Below, one piece after another: positions 1 to 10,726 of a DNA stretch of 53,665 bases; position 1 is the first letter of the stretch; each line of letters begins with the position of its first letter. The notes below the pieces were generated by a model, which was not told the DNA's origin, ran no database searches, and saw nothing but the letters and a program-made list of their open reading frames with translations. Source of the DNA: Bacteroidales bacterium (lineage in GTDB: Bacteria > Bacteroidota > Bacteroidia > Bacteroidales > ML635J-15); NCBI GenBank assembly GCA_027858835.1, contig JAQIBY010000012.1, positions 1-53,665 on the forward strand, given 5' to 3'. Position numbers and translations under genes: made by a program.

Positions 1-2823
1 CCTTATGCAATTACCGCAACACTGACACCAAATACTACTTATTATTTCTATGTACAGGCTACTTGTGGTGCAGTTTGGTCAGCTGAAGGAATGTTTACTA
101 CAGCTTGTGAAACAGTTACATCATTCCCATATTTCGAAGGTTTCGAAAATGCTTGGGCTCCTGATTGCTGGTCTAATTCACTATGGACTCTTTCAACCTA
201 TGGTAGTCCATTCGAAGGCGATGAATTTGCTTATACTAACGAAGCAGGATCACAATTAACTACTGTTGGTTTTGAATTACCAGCCGTTGCTGATAATATG
301 ATTCTTGAGTTTTTCTATCGCGTTGAGTCTGCTTCAAATCCACAAGATTTGAATGTAAACCTTAGTACTGACGGTACAAACTTTACAGAATCTGTAGCAT
401 CATTTGTTGGTATTACAAATACTGATTACATGAATGTACAATATGATTTAAGTTCATATGCCGGACAAACAATTTGGGTTCGTTTTGAAGGTGAATCTGG
501 AACCGGTGGCTGGTCATATGGAGCACTCATAGATAATGTTACAATTCGTGAAATTAACACTGAAACCGACTTCTTAACTTACAGTTTCCCGGAACAAACC
601 GGCGCTGCAGATATTAATTATACTGCATACACAATTGATGTTGAGGTTGGAAACGCTACAGACCTTACAGGATTAGTAGCTGACTTTACACTTTCTACTG
701 GTGCAACTGCTGATATAGCAGGTACTCCACAAGTTTCTGGTGTTACTGCAAATGATTTCAGCTCACCTGTTACTTATTCAGTAACTGCTGAAGATGGTAC
801 AACAACTCAACCATGGGTTGTAACTGTTACAGAAGCGGTAATTTATACTGAAACTGATATTGTTTCGTACACATTCCCTGAAGCAACATCTGCTGCGACA
901 ATTGACGCTACTGAAAAAACAGTGGATATTGAAGTTGCATGGAATGCTGATCTTACTGCATTAGTTGCTGAATATGAATTGTCATACGGCGCTACTGCTG
1001 CAATTGCTGGAACAGACCAAGAATCTGGCGTAACTGCTAATGATTTCACTGATCCTGTAATTTACACAGTTACTGCTGAAGACGGAACAACTAATACTGA
1101 GTGGACTGTTACTGTTTCAGTACAGGATATTCCTCTAGGTGCAACCTGTGCAGATCCTTATACTTATGGAACAATTAACGACCCAGAAGTCATAAACAAT
1201 ATCGATGCAGCTTCACGTGAGCTTTGGTACACTTTTACAATTGACCAAGCATACATGGATATTCAAGTAAGTACATGTGCATCTGTTTATGATACGAAAG
1301 TATATGTTTATGATGCATGTGGAGGTAATGAATTAGCATACGATGATGACGCACCGACAGGTTTCTGTGATGCTGATAATAATCAATCACTTGCTGAAAT
1401 CGACTTCCTAGAAGCTGGAACATATTATGTGTTAATTACTACCTACTCTGGAAGCATAGATATTAGTGATCCAACTACTGGCTTATATATTTCAGGAACA
1501 ACTGATTTTATCACACCTTATATTGACAACACCACACTCACACTCACACCTGGAACACAAAACGTTGCAACAGGTAATGATGCAAACGCAGTAATGGATG
1601 TTGTTTATCCAGCAACTGTTTCTGATGATATGCCGGTTGATATGATGACAGATGCAATGATTGATCTTTCAGAATTAACTGCTGGTGCTGTTGTTGAGTT
1701 ATTAGATGGTGGTACATCACTAGGAACTTACACTGTAACAGGTGGTGAGACTGTTTGGGCTAGCGATGCATTTGCAAGTGTAAGCCGTGTAGCTGCTGAT
1801 ATGACAGGAGGACAAAGCTTAAGTTGGGATATTGTTATCTCAGGACTTGCTGATGGAACCTACAATGTTAGCGCAACACTTTATCTTGGTTTAGATGCTG
1901 ATTTAACTGCTGAAACTAACATGACTGAAGCAGCAACTGACGCAATGGAAATCAATGTTGCAGCTCCATTTATTGATCTTGCATTGTTAATGCCTGAAGG
2001 AAGTGCTTTTGTTTGCGACTTTACTGATCCACAAAATGTTCCTGTCGAAATTGAAAACACAGGAAACACTACTATCGCAACAGGTGCAACAATTACTTTC
2101 TACTTTGATGTAGATGTTGACGGTACATATGAAATCACAGAAGATCTCACATTGAGTGAAGATTTACTCCCGGGTGAAACTTTCTCAACAATGACAACAA
2201 ACACTGTTGATTTCTCTGCACTTGGCACATATGAGTGGGAAGCTACTATTAGCTACACAGGTGATACTGATGCTAACAACAACTTTACTACCGGTTATAC
2301 AGTACATTTCAATCAGGAAATTGAATTCATTGGCGCTGTCAATGATACAATTACCATTGCTTCTACTGACTGGCCTTACACCATCGAAACTAACCTGAAT
2401 CTTACAACTGATTCTGTTTTGGTTAGCACTTACGAATGGGAATTGGACGGTTCTACAGAAACAAACTTGACTGTAAATGCTGACGGTTGGTACACACTTC
2501 ATGTAATGACTGAATACTGTGAAACTACAGATTCTGTTTATGTGCTTGCATACAATAACATCAATGGTGTGACTGCTGATGAATTCTCAGTCTATCCAAA
2601 CCCGAACAACGGACAGTTTATGATTGAAATGAATCTCGTTGAAAAACAAGATGTAATGCTTTCAATCTTTAATAGCAACGGTCAGTTAGTTCGCGAATTC
2701 AAATTCGATGATGTTGACACATTTGCACGTCAAATTGACATGAACAATGTTGCTGAAGGACTTTATCTCATCCGCATTAATGCAGGTGGAAAAATGTTCA
2801 ACAGCCAAGTTGTTGTTCAATAA
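1..2823 (+). CDS. T9SS-exported multidomain surface protein, 5' end outside window
   Basis: The reading frame is open from base 1, so the start lies upstream and 940 residues are visible. The first residues look like the end of a fibronectin-III-type domain (YYFYVQATCG). A MAM/jelly-roll-like domain follows (residues about 40-180 of the visible part), then two similar 85-residue beta-sandwich units that each run from a TDFLTYSFPE/TDIVSYTFPE start to a TAEDGTT...WTVTV end. These resemble the DUF5018-type cadherin-like repeats of Bacteroidota. Further domains look like pre-peptidase C-terminal and CARDB-like modules. The last 80 residues (FSVYPNPNNGQF ... EGLYLIRINAG) are a type A T9SS sorting domain, so the protein should be exported through the outer membrane and anchored or released. 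No catalytic motif is visible. An adhesin or the C-terminal part of a secreted enzyme both remain possible. The gene is followed by a strong terminator. Confidence 0.9.
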   Translation, partial: PYAITATLTPNTTYYFYVQATCGAVWSAEGMFTTACETVTSFPYFEGFENAWAPDCWSNSLWTLSTYGSPFEGDEFAYTNEAGSQLTTVGFELPAVADNMILEFFYRVESASNPQDLNVNLSTDGTNFTESVASFVGITNTDYMNVQYDLSSYAGQTIWVRFEGESGTGGWSYGALIDNVTIREINTETDFLTYSFPEQTGAADINYTAYTIDVEVGNATDLTGLVADFTLSTGATADIAGTPQVSGVTANDFSSPVTYSVTAEDGTTTQPWVVTVTEAVIYTETDIVSYTFPEATSAATIDATEKTVDIEVAWNADLTALVAEYELSYGATAAIAGTDQESGVTANDFTDPVIYTVTAEDGTTNTEWTVTVSVQDIPLGATCADPYTYGTINDPEVINNIDAASRELWYTFTIDQAYMDIQVSTCASVYDTKVYVYDACGGNELAYDDDAPTGFCDADNNQSLAEIDFLEAGTYYVLITTYSGSIDISDPTTGLYISGTTDFITPYIDNTTLTLTPGTQNVATGNDANAVMDVVYPATVSDDMPVDMMTDAMIDLSELTAGAVVELLDGGTSLGTYTVTGGETVWASDAFASVSRVAADMTGGQSLSWDIVISGLADGTYNVSATLYLGLDADLTAETNMTEAATDAMEINVAAPFIDLALLMPEGSAFVCDFTDPQNVPVEIENTGNTTIATGATITFYFDVDVDGTYEITEDLTLSEDLLPGETFSTMTTNTVDFSALGTYEWEATISYTGDTDANNNFTTGYTVHFNQEIEFIGAVNDTITIASTDWPYTIETNLNLTTDSVLVSTYEWELDGSTETNLTVNADGWYTLHVMTEYCETTDSVYVLAYNNINGVTADEFSVYPNPNNGQFMIEMNLVEKQDVMLSIFNSNGQLVREFKFDDVDTFARQIDMNNVAEGLYLIRINAGGKMFNSQVVVQ

Positions 2824-2845
2824 AGATAAAACACCCTAAATAATT

Positions 2846-2880
2846 AAAGCTGTCCGCCTACTGGCGGGCAGCTTTTTTTA
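2846..2880 (+). terminator. Rho-independent terminator
   Basis: A 13-bp stem (AAAGCTGTCCGCC with GGCGGGCAGCTTT, one G-U pair) closes a 4-base loop and runs into a T tract. It lies 23 bases after the stop of the first surface-protein gene. The stem base (AAAGCTG/CAGCTTT) is shared with the terminator at 10437-10473. Confidence 0.93.
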
Positions 2881-3081
2881 TATCCCCCCGACTAATTACA
2901 CCTTTTAGAATCTATTGAAGTTTTGAGATTTTACAAGATTGATATTTTTGCTAACAATAATCCAAAACTGCACTTTCAAGTTTTTTATCTTAATTTTATA
3001 CGCATACTAGCACATTAAAGATAATTTTAACCCTCATTAAAAATTATCACAATTACAGAATATAGTATATTTCACAACAAT

Positions 3082-3110
3082 TTGACACATAAGTTTGTTT
3101 TAGGTATATT
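3082..3110 (+). promoter_or_regulatory. Candidate promoter of the 2412-residue surface protein
   Basis: TTGACA at 3082-3087 and TATATT at 3105-3110 are separated by 17 bases, close to the sigma-70 consensus. A TAAGTTTG (3090-3097), which fits the Bacteroidota -7 element TAnnTTTG, overlaps the spacer but has no TTG about 20 bases upstream. Either would give an untranslated leader of roughly 65-75 bases. The rest of 2881-3179 is AT-rich and shows no gene. Confidence 0.35.
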
Positions 3111-3179
3111 ATTCAAATTCCATATGGAAATTTAAGTTAATTTAGGGAAATATTTAATTAATAATTAATAATTGGTGCT

Positions 3180-6100
3180 ATGAGAAATTTTTACAAATTA
3201 ATGCCGATGTTAATCGGGCTTATCCTCATGTTGGGGAACCCCCTATTCTCATCCGGACAAACCTTAAAGTCCACTTTGGACGTTACTGAATTGCCATTCA
3301 GTGAGAACTGGGACACAGATCCCGATCCCGTTGACTGGACATACTACACGAACAGTACGGAAGGCTCCGTAACAGTTCAATCCTCAACCTATCATTCACC
3401 TGATAATGCGGTTGATATGGCAAACTCAACCGATGAAACCAGTGACTTTTTCTTGGTTTTACCGGGGACAACACTTAATCAGGTTGGAACAAGATTGAAG
3501 CTTTTTGCTAAGCATCAGTCAACCATACTAAATCCACAAAGTTTCAAAGTTGGGGTTATGACTGATCCCAACGATGAGGGCACTTACACAAACGTTTACA
3601 ACTCACCCAGTCTCACTTCAGATTGGCAAGAGTTTATTATTGATTTAAGTGCAATTCCACCACAAGGCGGAACTTATTACATTGCCATTAAAGGAGTTTT
3701 TGACGGAACAAACAAACACATCTATTTTGATGATGTTGTTTGGGAAGAAACTCCAACCGGCCCAATTTTTCAATCAACACCAGATGCGTATGATTACGGT
3801 CAAATCATGATTAACACAGACTCTGATGAGGTTGATTTTATCATGACTAACTATGGAATAGGAACTTTAAATGTTACTGACATTACGCTTAACGGTGTTG
3901 ATGCTGCAGACTTTACAGTTACAAATATTTCTGAAACACTTCCTTTTGATTTAACTGCAAACTCAGCAAACACAATCACTGTAACCGTACAGTTTTCACC
4001 TACTACTGAAGGTCTGAAAAATGCAAGTTTAGATGTTACGGCAAATACAGAAGTTAACTCAATCCCCTTGACCGGTGATTGCTTCGACCCGACCATCTAC
4101 ACATTACCTTGGTCTGAAAACTTTGAGGGTGTAGAAACTCCCGAGTTCCCAATGGGATGGTCAAATATTTTTAGTGCAGCAAATACATATGCATACTTTG
4201 AAACTGCAACAGGTGGTTTCTCTGACCCTAACTGTCTTAAAGCCTACAATAGTAGTGACACAGAGCCGGTTATGCTTTCTATCACACCTCCAACCTCTAT
4301 TGATATCTCAACAACCAGACTTCAATTTATGGCAAAAGGCCCGGATGGCATACTGACAATCGGAACCATGACTGATCATACCGATGAAGCGACATTTGAT
4401 AGCATTACCAGCATAACTATGACATCAAATTGGGAAGAGTATATTCTTGACCTTGATACTGTCACTCCGATTACCGGAACCTACTTTATCGCATTTAAAG
4501 CAGATTTTGATTTTACTTACGATTATGTTTACCTTGATGACATTACTTGGATGGAAATACCAACCACTCCGGTTGCTTTAGTAAATCCTGATTCATACGA
4601 ATTCCCACTCTTCCCGGTAGGACAAACAACAAACTCCGGAACCGTTTTGAATTTGAGAAATATGGGAGTTGGATCATTGACAGTAACAAATGTATCAGGT
4701 CTTGCCGGAACTGAATTTGCGTTTACCGACATTGACTTTGACACAGTAGCTATTGATGCACTCGACACAAGAAGTTTTGGCATTCAATACACACCAATAA
4801 CTGCCGGTACACATACTGCAACTTTGTCAATTGAAACCAACGGTGGTACAACTGAACTCAACCTTACCGCAAATGCGTATGAATTACCAGAAGGCATGAT
4901 AGAAATCGGTTGGGAACAGGAAACTGGTCATAATTTACCGATAGAAAACTATTTTGGCTATACATACTCACAAAGTTTATACACTCAAGCTGAAATCAAT
5001 GAGGTAAATTCTGCGATCACAAGCATCTTCTATCATAAAAATGATACTGTGGAGTGGGATAATATCGGACTCATTGATATTTACCTTGGACATACGACAC
5101 AAGATACAATTTCTGATTGGATACCACTTTCAGAACTTACACATGTTACCTTCTCTGAAACACTTCCGGTTTCTGATGCTGAAGGTTGGGTAGAGTTCGT
5201 TTTAGATGAACCCTTTATTTATAATAATGTGGACAACCTTATTGTTGCTGTTGATGAAAATTTTGATGGATATGGATCAGGAACAGATGAGTTCTATTGT
5301 CATAATACTGATAACTATATGAGTGCCCGCCATTACAGTGATTCAGAAAATGCAGACCCAACATCACCCCCTACAATCACTTCTGTTACATTAAATCCGG
5401 GATTGAAAAAATATCGTCCAAACATCAGAATGCAGTTTGAAGCGGTACCTGCTACTCCTACTGCTGTTTTAGATCCTGAAATCTGGGATGCAGGTCAACG
5501 TCCTGTTGGTTATACTGCTGTAAGTGATACTTACACATTAACTAATATGGGGTCAGATCCACTCACTGTATCAGCAATTACCGATTTAAGTGGTACACCA
5601 TTTAGCACAAGTTTTGTTGCCGGTGACGTTGTGGATCTTCCGCTTGCTATCGATTATGAATTTACATTTGAGTTTACACCGACGACAGAAGGTACCTACG
5701 AAACAGAATTTATTGTTGAAACCAATGGTGTTAACGATACAATCATGTTGTACGGAACCTGTGATTATTCATTACCTGCAAATATTGTAGAAGTTGGATG
5801 GGGGCTAGATACGATTAATCTTCCCATGGAGCCGGTTTCTGTTTACACCTATTCTCAATCTGTGTATAAGCAAACTGAAATTGACATGATGGATCAGGCG
5901 ATTTATCATATCTACTACAGACAAACATCCGCAACCCTTATGAATGAAGACATTAAGGTGTACATGGCACATTATGCTGATGGCACGCTTGATGATGATT
6001 GGGAAATTTTAGGAAATCTCACCCAGGTTTATGACGGAACCCTCGGTTCTCCAAATGCCGAAGGTTGGATTAAAATCTCATTCGACTTTCCTTTCATCTA

Positions 6101-9100
6101 TAATAACACGGACAACCTGATTGTTGCTTTTGATGAAAATGGAGCAGCTTCATTTGATGCTACGGATGGTTTTTATGGAAATTCAACCAATGAAAATCTT
6201 AGCAGAGCCCTTACAAATGACATCACAGATGTTGATCCGGCAAGTGTGTCAGGTGGCGATTTATTGGCACAAAGACCAAATATTCGGTTCGAATTCGGTC
6301 CATTACCAACAGATCCTTATTATAACTTAAATCTTGATTCATGGGATGCCGGTATGGTTGCCGGAAATCAAGCTGCAAACTCAGGTGATATTTTCAGAAT
6401 TACAAACCTTGGTGCTGGCACACTTACACTAACTGATGCTGTGTTCCTTGATGGTTCTGTATTCTCAACTTCATTGGTAGCAGGCGATGTCAGCCTTGAA
6501 GCTTCAGAAGAGTATTACTTCAACTTCACATTTTCACCACTTGCTGTTGGAACTTTCAACGATACATTAGTGATTACTCATGCTGATGGCACTGATACAG
6601 TTTTCCTTACCGGAACAACTGATTATGTACTACCGGAAAACATGGTCGAAATTGGTCAGGGAACTGAAGTCAATACAAGCTTACCAATGGAAGCATTTTA
6701 TGGATATTCATATTCACAATCCATTTTCCTGCAAGAGGAAATATATATGGATGGAATGAGAATCAGCAAACTTTATTATCAACGTAATGGACAAGATGAT
6801 TTAGAAAGTGCCGGTGAAATTAATATCTACATGGGTCACACGACACAAACTGAATTAACGGACTGGATTCCGCTTGCAGAACTCCAAGAAGTAACCTATT
6901 CAGAAGTTTTACCATTGCCCGATACTGATGGCTGGGTTGAGTTTGTCTTAACCACACCATACATTTACAACAACTCGGAAAATCTGGTTATTGCATTTGA
7001 CGAAAACGAATCTGGATATGATGGCAGTACGGATGAATTCTACAATCATGATGTATCTAACGACATGAGTATTCGCTACTATAATGATGGTACAAATCCT
7101 GATCCGGCAGCACCACCAATAGGCACGCTTGTCGCTTCAAGACCAAATGTTCGTTTGCAATTTGAGGAGTTACCGACAACACCTATTTTCACAGTTAACC
7201 CGGATTCTCACGATTACGGAACCACAATTATCGGAACAGATAAAACGAAAGCATTTACTGTTCAAAATAACGGGATTGATGTATTGACAATCAATAACAT
7301 TTATCTTGGTGGTGATGATGCAGCAGAGTTTGCATTGAATAATCTGCCAACATTCCCAATTGGAATTACGAATGATTATGCAGATGCATTTTCAATTGAC
7401 GCAGTTTACACACCAACAATTGAAGGCGATGTAACTGCTAAAATTTATTTCGAGCATAGTGAAGGTCTTGATTCTGTCATGCTATATGCTACAGGATACG
7501 ACGCGACCATCACATCACTCCCATGGAATGAGTATTTTGATGATCCGGCTACAACCTTTTATCCTGAAATGACACTTGGCTGGGACACTATTTTACAAAC
7601 AACGAACACTTATGCAAACATTAGTGTTTGGCAAAGTACCTATCTAACAGAACCACATTCAGTGCGTTTTTACAATAGTGGTGATACTGACCCAACAAGT
7701 GAATATATCTTAGTTACACCACGGACACAACTTGATCCGACCGGTACCAGATTAAGATTCTTTGCCGATGGTTATGCCGGTGACCAACTTATCATTGGTT
7801 ACATGACAGATCCTAATGATGCGACAACTTTCGTTGAAGTGGAAACTGTTGATTTGGAAACAGACTACACTCAGCATTTAGTAGATTTATCTTCTATTGC
7901 AACTGCCGGATATTATCATTTCGCGTTTAAAGCAGTAATGCCGAGCACGTATCACTACATCTATCTTGATAATGTAACATGGGAAACCACACCAACAACT
8001 CCGGTATTTGGAGCAATGCCTACAGCTATAGATTTTGGTGATGTTGAAATGTTAACATCAACAGATCTTGAAATAGTAGAAGTAAGAAATACTGGTGTTG
8101 GTGATTTGATTATTACCGATGTTCAACTTATTGGAGCGGAAGCGGATCAATTTTCAATTAACGTAATTGATGCACTTAACGATACAATTACTTCTGATTA
8201 TTCTGATTTCCTAACTGTTGAAGCAACGTTTAATCCTGCTTATGCTGGAATTATCACTGCAGATATCGAGTTTACCGATATTGATGCAAACACCTATACA
8301 GTTCCATTGATTGGTAACTCTATTGATGCAACAATGTATCCTGATACTTTAGTTGATTTTGAAGATGCTGTACCTCCACTATTCTGGACAAGATACTCTA
8401 GTTTGTTGAGTGAAACCATGACGCTCACATCAACAACATCAGGATGGAGTCAAGGTGACTTCTCTGGTGAGTCTTCATTAACTTCAGCTGCCAGAATTAA
8501 TATCTGGACTACAACTACCAATTATTGGCTTGTTACAAGTTCTATTGAACTTGGTGACGGAACTAACCCTGTAAAACTCGAGCTTGATTTGTCAACAACT
8601 GATTACGGAACAACTGCAGAAGCAGATCCTGCCGAAGATGACCGATTCGCTATTGTCATTTCAACCGACAATGGTGCAACCTGGACAGATGCAAATGCAT
8701 TACGTATTTACGACAATGATGGATCTGAATATGTTTTTGATGATATCCCGAACGGCGCAGGAGAACATGTTGAAATTTCTCTCGCTGACTATTCAGGACT
8801 TGTAAAAATTGGACTGTATGGTGAGTCAACCGTTTCTAATGGAGACAACTATCTGTATGTTGATAATTTCGAAGTCAGATATTTCACTGCGGAAGAACTT
8901 GCTTTACTGGATGCAGAAGAAAACACATCTATGACTGCATCTCCGGAACTTACTGTATATGAAGAAATCAATACAGATGAGCAAGCAATTGATTACACTG
9001 TTGATTATCCAACTCCATTTGATGCAAACTTAGATGCTCTCTTACTCCATGACTTCCAAGTTCAATTCAATACCATGATTCCTAACGGAACAACTGTTGA

Positions 9101-10418
9101 TGTTGAATTTGACGGAACAAATGTTGGACAATATACTGCCGACGGAACTGACTCAATTTTCTGGGTAGGCGATGTTATGACAGGAACAAATCCTGCATTA
9201 AATACAATGGAAGATATGGTTGTTACGCTTAAGTTTAATGGATTAAATGTTGTAAATCAATACGACATCACTCTCCATTCGTTTACTGCTTATGACGGTG
9301 AATTTGATATGACTACAGAGCGCACATTGCTAGCAAATGCGATGGCAGAAATCAATGTGACTCCAACACCTACCGCACTCCCAATTGTGGAAGACTTTGA
9401 TGGTGGAATCCCTGCCAACTGGTTAACCTATAACAATGGAACTGACGGTGCTGATTGGACATTCACAAATGATGGTGCCCTTGGAAGTACTTCCAGTGCA
9501 AATGGATATATGCGAGTTAATGATGGTGCTGTTACAGGACTTACAAATGCAGACCTCCTTAGCTATCCGATTGACATGAGTGCAGCAACTGGCACAATTC
9601 TCTTAGAATTTGAACATCGTTATGATGACATCTCGTTAACAACTGCAACTGTTTATGTTTCAACCGATAATGGTACAATCTGGACAGAAGTAGAGCAATA
9701 CACAGGTGATCAAGGTTCAATGACTGATCCTGAATTGGCATCAATTGATATTTCAGATTACGCAGGAGAGGGAAATGTGACAATTCGTTGGAATTATAAT
9801 GACAACGGACTTGATGGACTAAACTGGAACATCGATGACGTTCATATTTATGAATTCATTCCGAATACCGAAGCTGAGATTCTGACATTTGATATTGTTG
9901 ATCAAATTAGCTCAACAATTGATACAGATTTTGCAACGGTTCAAGTTGTTATGCCTAACGGAACAGACCTGTCTGCAATGACTCCAAACTTTACCCTATC
10001 AGATGGTGCAATTGCAAGTATTGGTGGAACAATCCAAGAATCAGGAACCTCAATTGTTGATTTTACAAATAGTATCACAACTCCGGTTGTTTATACTGTA
10101 ATTGCTGAGGATAACTCAACAAATAAACTTTGGGATGTTACTGTTTCAACTGAAACCAGTCTTGCGAATGACGGAGCATTTAATTTTGCTGTGTATCCGA
10201 ACCCAAGTAATGGTCAATTTGATCTGAACGTTTACTCTGAAAACGGATTTACTTACAGTATTTATGCTGTCGATGGTAAATTAATTCACAAAGCACAAAT
10301 TGATGCAACTGGTGAAGTAACAGAATCAATCAATTTAAAGGATATTGCTCCCGGAGTATATACCCTTAAAGTAAATGCTGACAATACAATTAAAGTTGAA
10401 AAACTGGTTATTGAATAA
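3180..10418 (+). CDS. Giant (2412 aa) T9SS type A surface protein
   Basis: A signal peptide (residues 1-27, cut near SSGQ) leads into a chain of beta-rich modules. Two choice-of-anchor-type jelly rolls (about 37-195 and 303-460, each ending YxYxDDxxW) alternate with choice-of-anchor D/ASPM-Hydin-like Ig domains. Three copies of a roughly 180-residue domain then begin at about 570, 865 and 1150; each contains YSQS, a YMGHT-like motif, GWVEF and YNNxDNLxxAxDEN. More jelly-roll/MAM-like domains follow, then a DUF5018-like unit (about 2225-2320) and a type A T9SS sorting domain (2330-2412, AVYPNPSNGQF ... GVYTLKV). The role is probably adhesion or matrix scaffolding at the cell surface; no enzyme motif is visible. 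It has its own terminator and is convergent with the lipase-like gene, so it is likely monocistronic. Confidence 0.93.
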   Translation: MRNFYKLMPMLIGLILMLGNPLFSSGQTLKSTLDVTELPFSENWDTDPDPVDWTYYTNSTEGSVTVQSSTYHSPDNAVDMANSTDETSDFFLVLPGTTLNQVGTRLKLFAKHQSTILNPQSFKVGVMTDPNDEGTYTNVYNSPSLTSDWQEFIIDLSAIPPQGGTYYIAIKGVFDGTNKHIYFDDVVWEETPTGPIFQSTPDAYDYGQIMINTDSDEVDFIMTNYGIGTLNVTDITLNGVDAADFTVTNISETLPFDLTANSANTITVTVQFSPTTEGLKNASLDVTANTEVNSIPLTGDCFDPTIYTLPWSENFEGVETPEFPMGWSNIFSAANTYAYFETATGGFSDPNCLKAYNSSDTEPVMLSITPPTSIDISTTRLQFMAKGPDGILTIGTMTDHTDEATFDSITSITMTSNWEEYILDLDTVTPITGTYFIAFKADFDFTYDYVYLDDITWMEIPTTPVALVNPDSYEFPLFPVGQTTNSGTVLNLRNMGVGSLTVTNVSGLAGTEFAFTDIDFDTVAIDALDTRSFGIQYTPITAGTHTATLSIETNGGTTELNLTANAYELPEGMIEIGWEQETGHNLPIENYFGYTYSQSLYTQAEINEVNSAITSIFYHKNDTVEWDNIGLIDIYLGHTTQDTISDWIPLSELTHVTFSETLPVSDAEGWVEFVLDEPFIYNNVDNLIVAVDENFDGYGSGTDEFYCHNTDNYMSARHYSDSENADPTSPPTITSVTLNPGLKKYRPNIRMQFEAVPATPTAVLDPEIWDAGQRPVGYTAVSDTYTLTNMGSDPLTVSAITDLSGTPFSTSFVAGDVVDLPLAIDYEFTFEFTPTTEGTYETEFIVETNGVNDTIMLYGTCDYSLPANIVEVGWGLDTINLPMEPVSVYTYSQSVYKQTEIDMMDQAIYHIYYRQTSATLMNEDIKVYMAHYADGTLDDDWEILGNLTQVYDGTLGSPNAEGWIKISFDFPFIYNNTDNLIVAFDENGAASFDATDGFYGNSTNENLSRALTNDITDVDPASVSGGDLLAQRPNIRFEFGPLPTDPYYNLNLDSWDAGMVAGNQAANSGDIFRITNLGAGTLTLTDAVFLDGSVFSTSLVAGDVSLEASEEYYFNFTFSPLAVGTFNDTLVITHADGTDTVFLTGTTDYVLPENMVEIGQGTEVNTSLPMEAFYGYSYSQSIFLQEEIYMDGMRISKLYYQRNGQDDLESAGEINIYMGHTTQTELTDWIPLAELQEVTYSEVLPLPDTDGWVEFVLTTPYIYNNSENLVIAFDENESGYDGSTDEFYNHDVSNDMSIRYYNDGTNPDPAAPPIGTLVASRPNVRLQFEELPTTPIFTVNPDSHDYGTTIIGTDKTKAFTVQNNGIDVLTINNIYLGGDDAAEFALNNLPTFPIGITNDYADAFSIDAVYTPTIEGDVTAKIYFEHSEGLDSVMLYATGYDATITSLPWNEYFDDPATTFYPEMTLGWDTILQTTNTYANISVWQSTYLTEPHSVRFYNSGDTDPTSEYILVTPRTQLDPTGTRLRFFADGYAGDQLIIGYMTDPNDATTFVEVETVDLETDYTQHLVDLSSIATAGYYHFAFKAVMPSTYHYIYLDNVTWETTPTTPVFGAMPTAIDFGDVEMLTSTDLEIVEVRNTGVGDLIITDVQLIGAEADQFSINVIDALNDTITSDYSDFLTVEATFNPAYAGIITADIEFTDIDANTYTVPLIGNSIDATMYPDTLVDFEDAVPPLFWTRYSSLLSETMTLTSTTSGWSQGDFSGESSLTSAARINIWTTTTNYWLVTSSIELGDGTNPVKLELDLSTTDYGTTAEADPAEDDRFAIVISTDNGATWTDANALRIYDNDGSEYVFDDIPNGAGEHVEISLADYSGLVKIGLYGESTVSNGDNYLYVDNFEVRYFTAEELALLDAEENTSMTASPELTVYEEINTDEQAIDYTVDYPTPFDANLDALLLHDFQVQFNTMIPNGTTVDVEFDGTNVGQYTADGTDSIFWVGDVMTGTNPALNTMEDMVVTLKFNGLNVVNQYDITLHSFTAYDGEFDMTTERTLLANAMAEINVTPTPTALPIVEDFDGGIPANWLTYNNGTDGADWTFTNDGALGSTSSANGYMRVNDGAVTGLTNADLLSYPIDMSAATGTILLEFEHRYDDISLTTATVYVSTDNGTIWTEVEQYTGDQGSMTDPELASIDISDYAGEGNVTIRWNYNDNGLDGLNWNIDDVHIYEFIPNTEAEILTFDIVDQISSTIDTDFATVQVVMPNGTDLSAMTPNFTLSDGAIASIGGTIQESGTSIVDFTNSITTPVVYTVIAEDNSTNKLWDVTVSTETSLANDGAFNFAVYPNPSNGQFDLNVYSENGFTYSIYAVDGKLIHKAQIDATGEVTESINLKDIAPGVYTLKVNADNTIKVEKLVIE

Positions 10419-10436
10419 GCAAACAAATCAATCTTA

Positions 10437-10473
10437 ATAAAAAAGCTGTCCTAATTTAGGGCAGCTTTTTTTT
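10437..10473. terminator. Terminator, probably bidirectional
   Basis: The stem AAAGCTGTCCTAA/TTAGGGCAGCTTT has a 3-base loop, an A tract before it and a T tract after it, so it can act on both strands. It lies between convergent genes ending at 10418 (+) and 10727 (-). The rest of this intergenic stretch (10474-10726) shows no gene. Confidence 0.88.
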
Positions 10474-10726
10474 GTTTCAAAAAATAGAAATACCCCACTC
10501 CCACTCCTCCGAAAAAGAAACAATATTACATAGACATTAAAAAGCAAGAAAAAATATAATACCAAATCATTGTTTAAAAAAACACCCACCATTTTGTCCA
10601 CATGAAAATGTATGGCCAAAAACCAACTATTTTGTCCATTACACCTAAACTATAAGATTTGGGTATGATTCAAAATGGAATTTGCTTCGAAAGAAATCGC
10701 CTCAAAAAGTATAATACAAACCCGGA

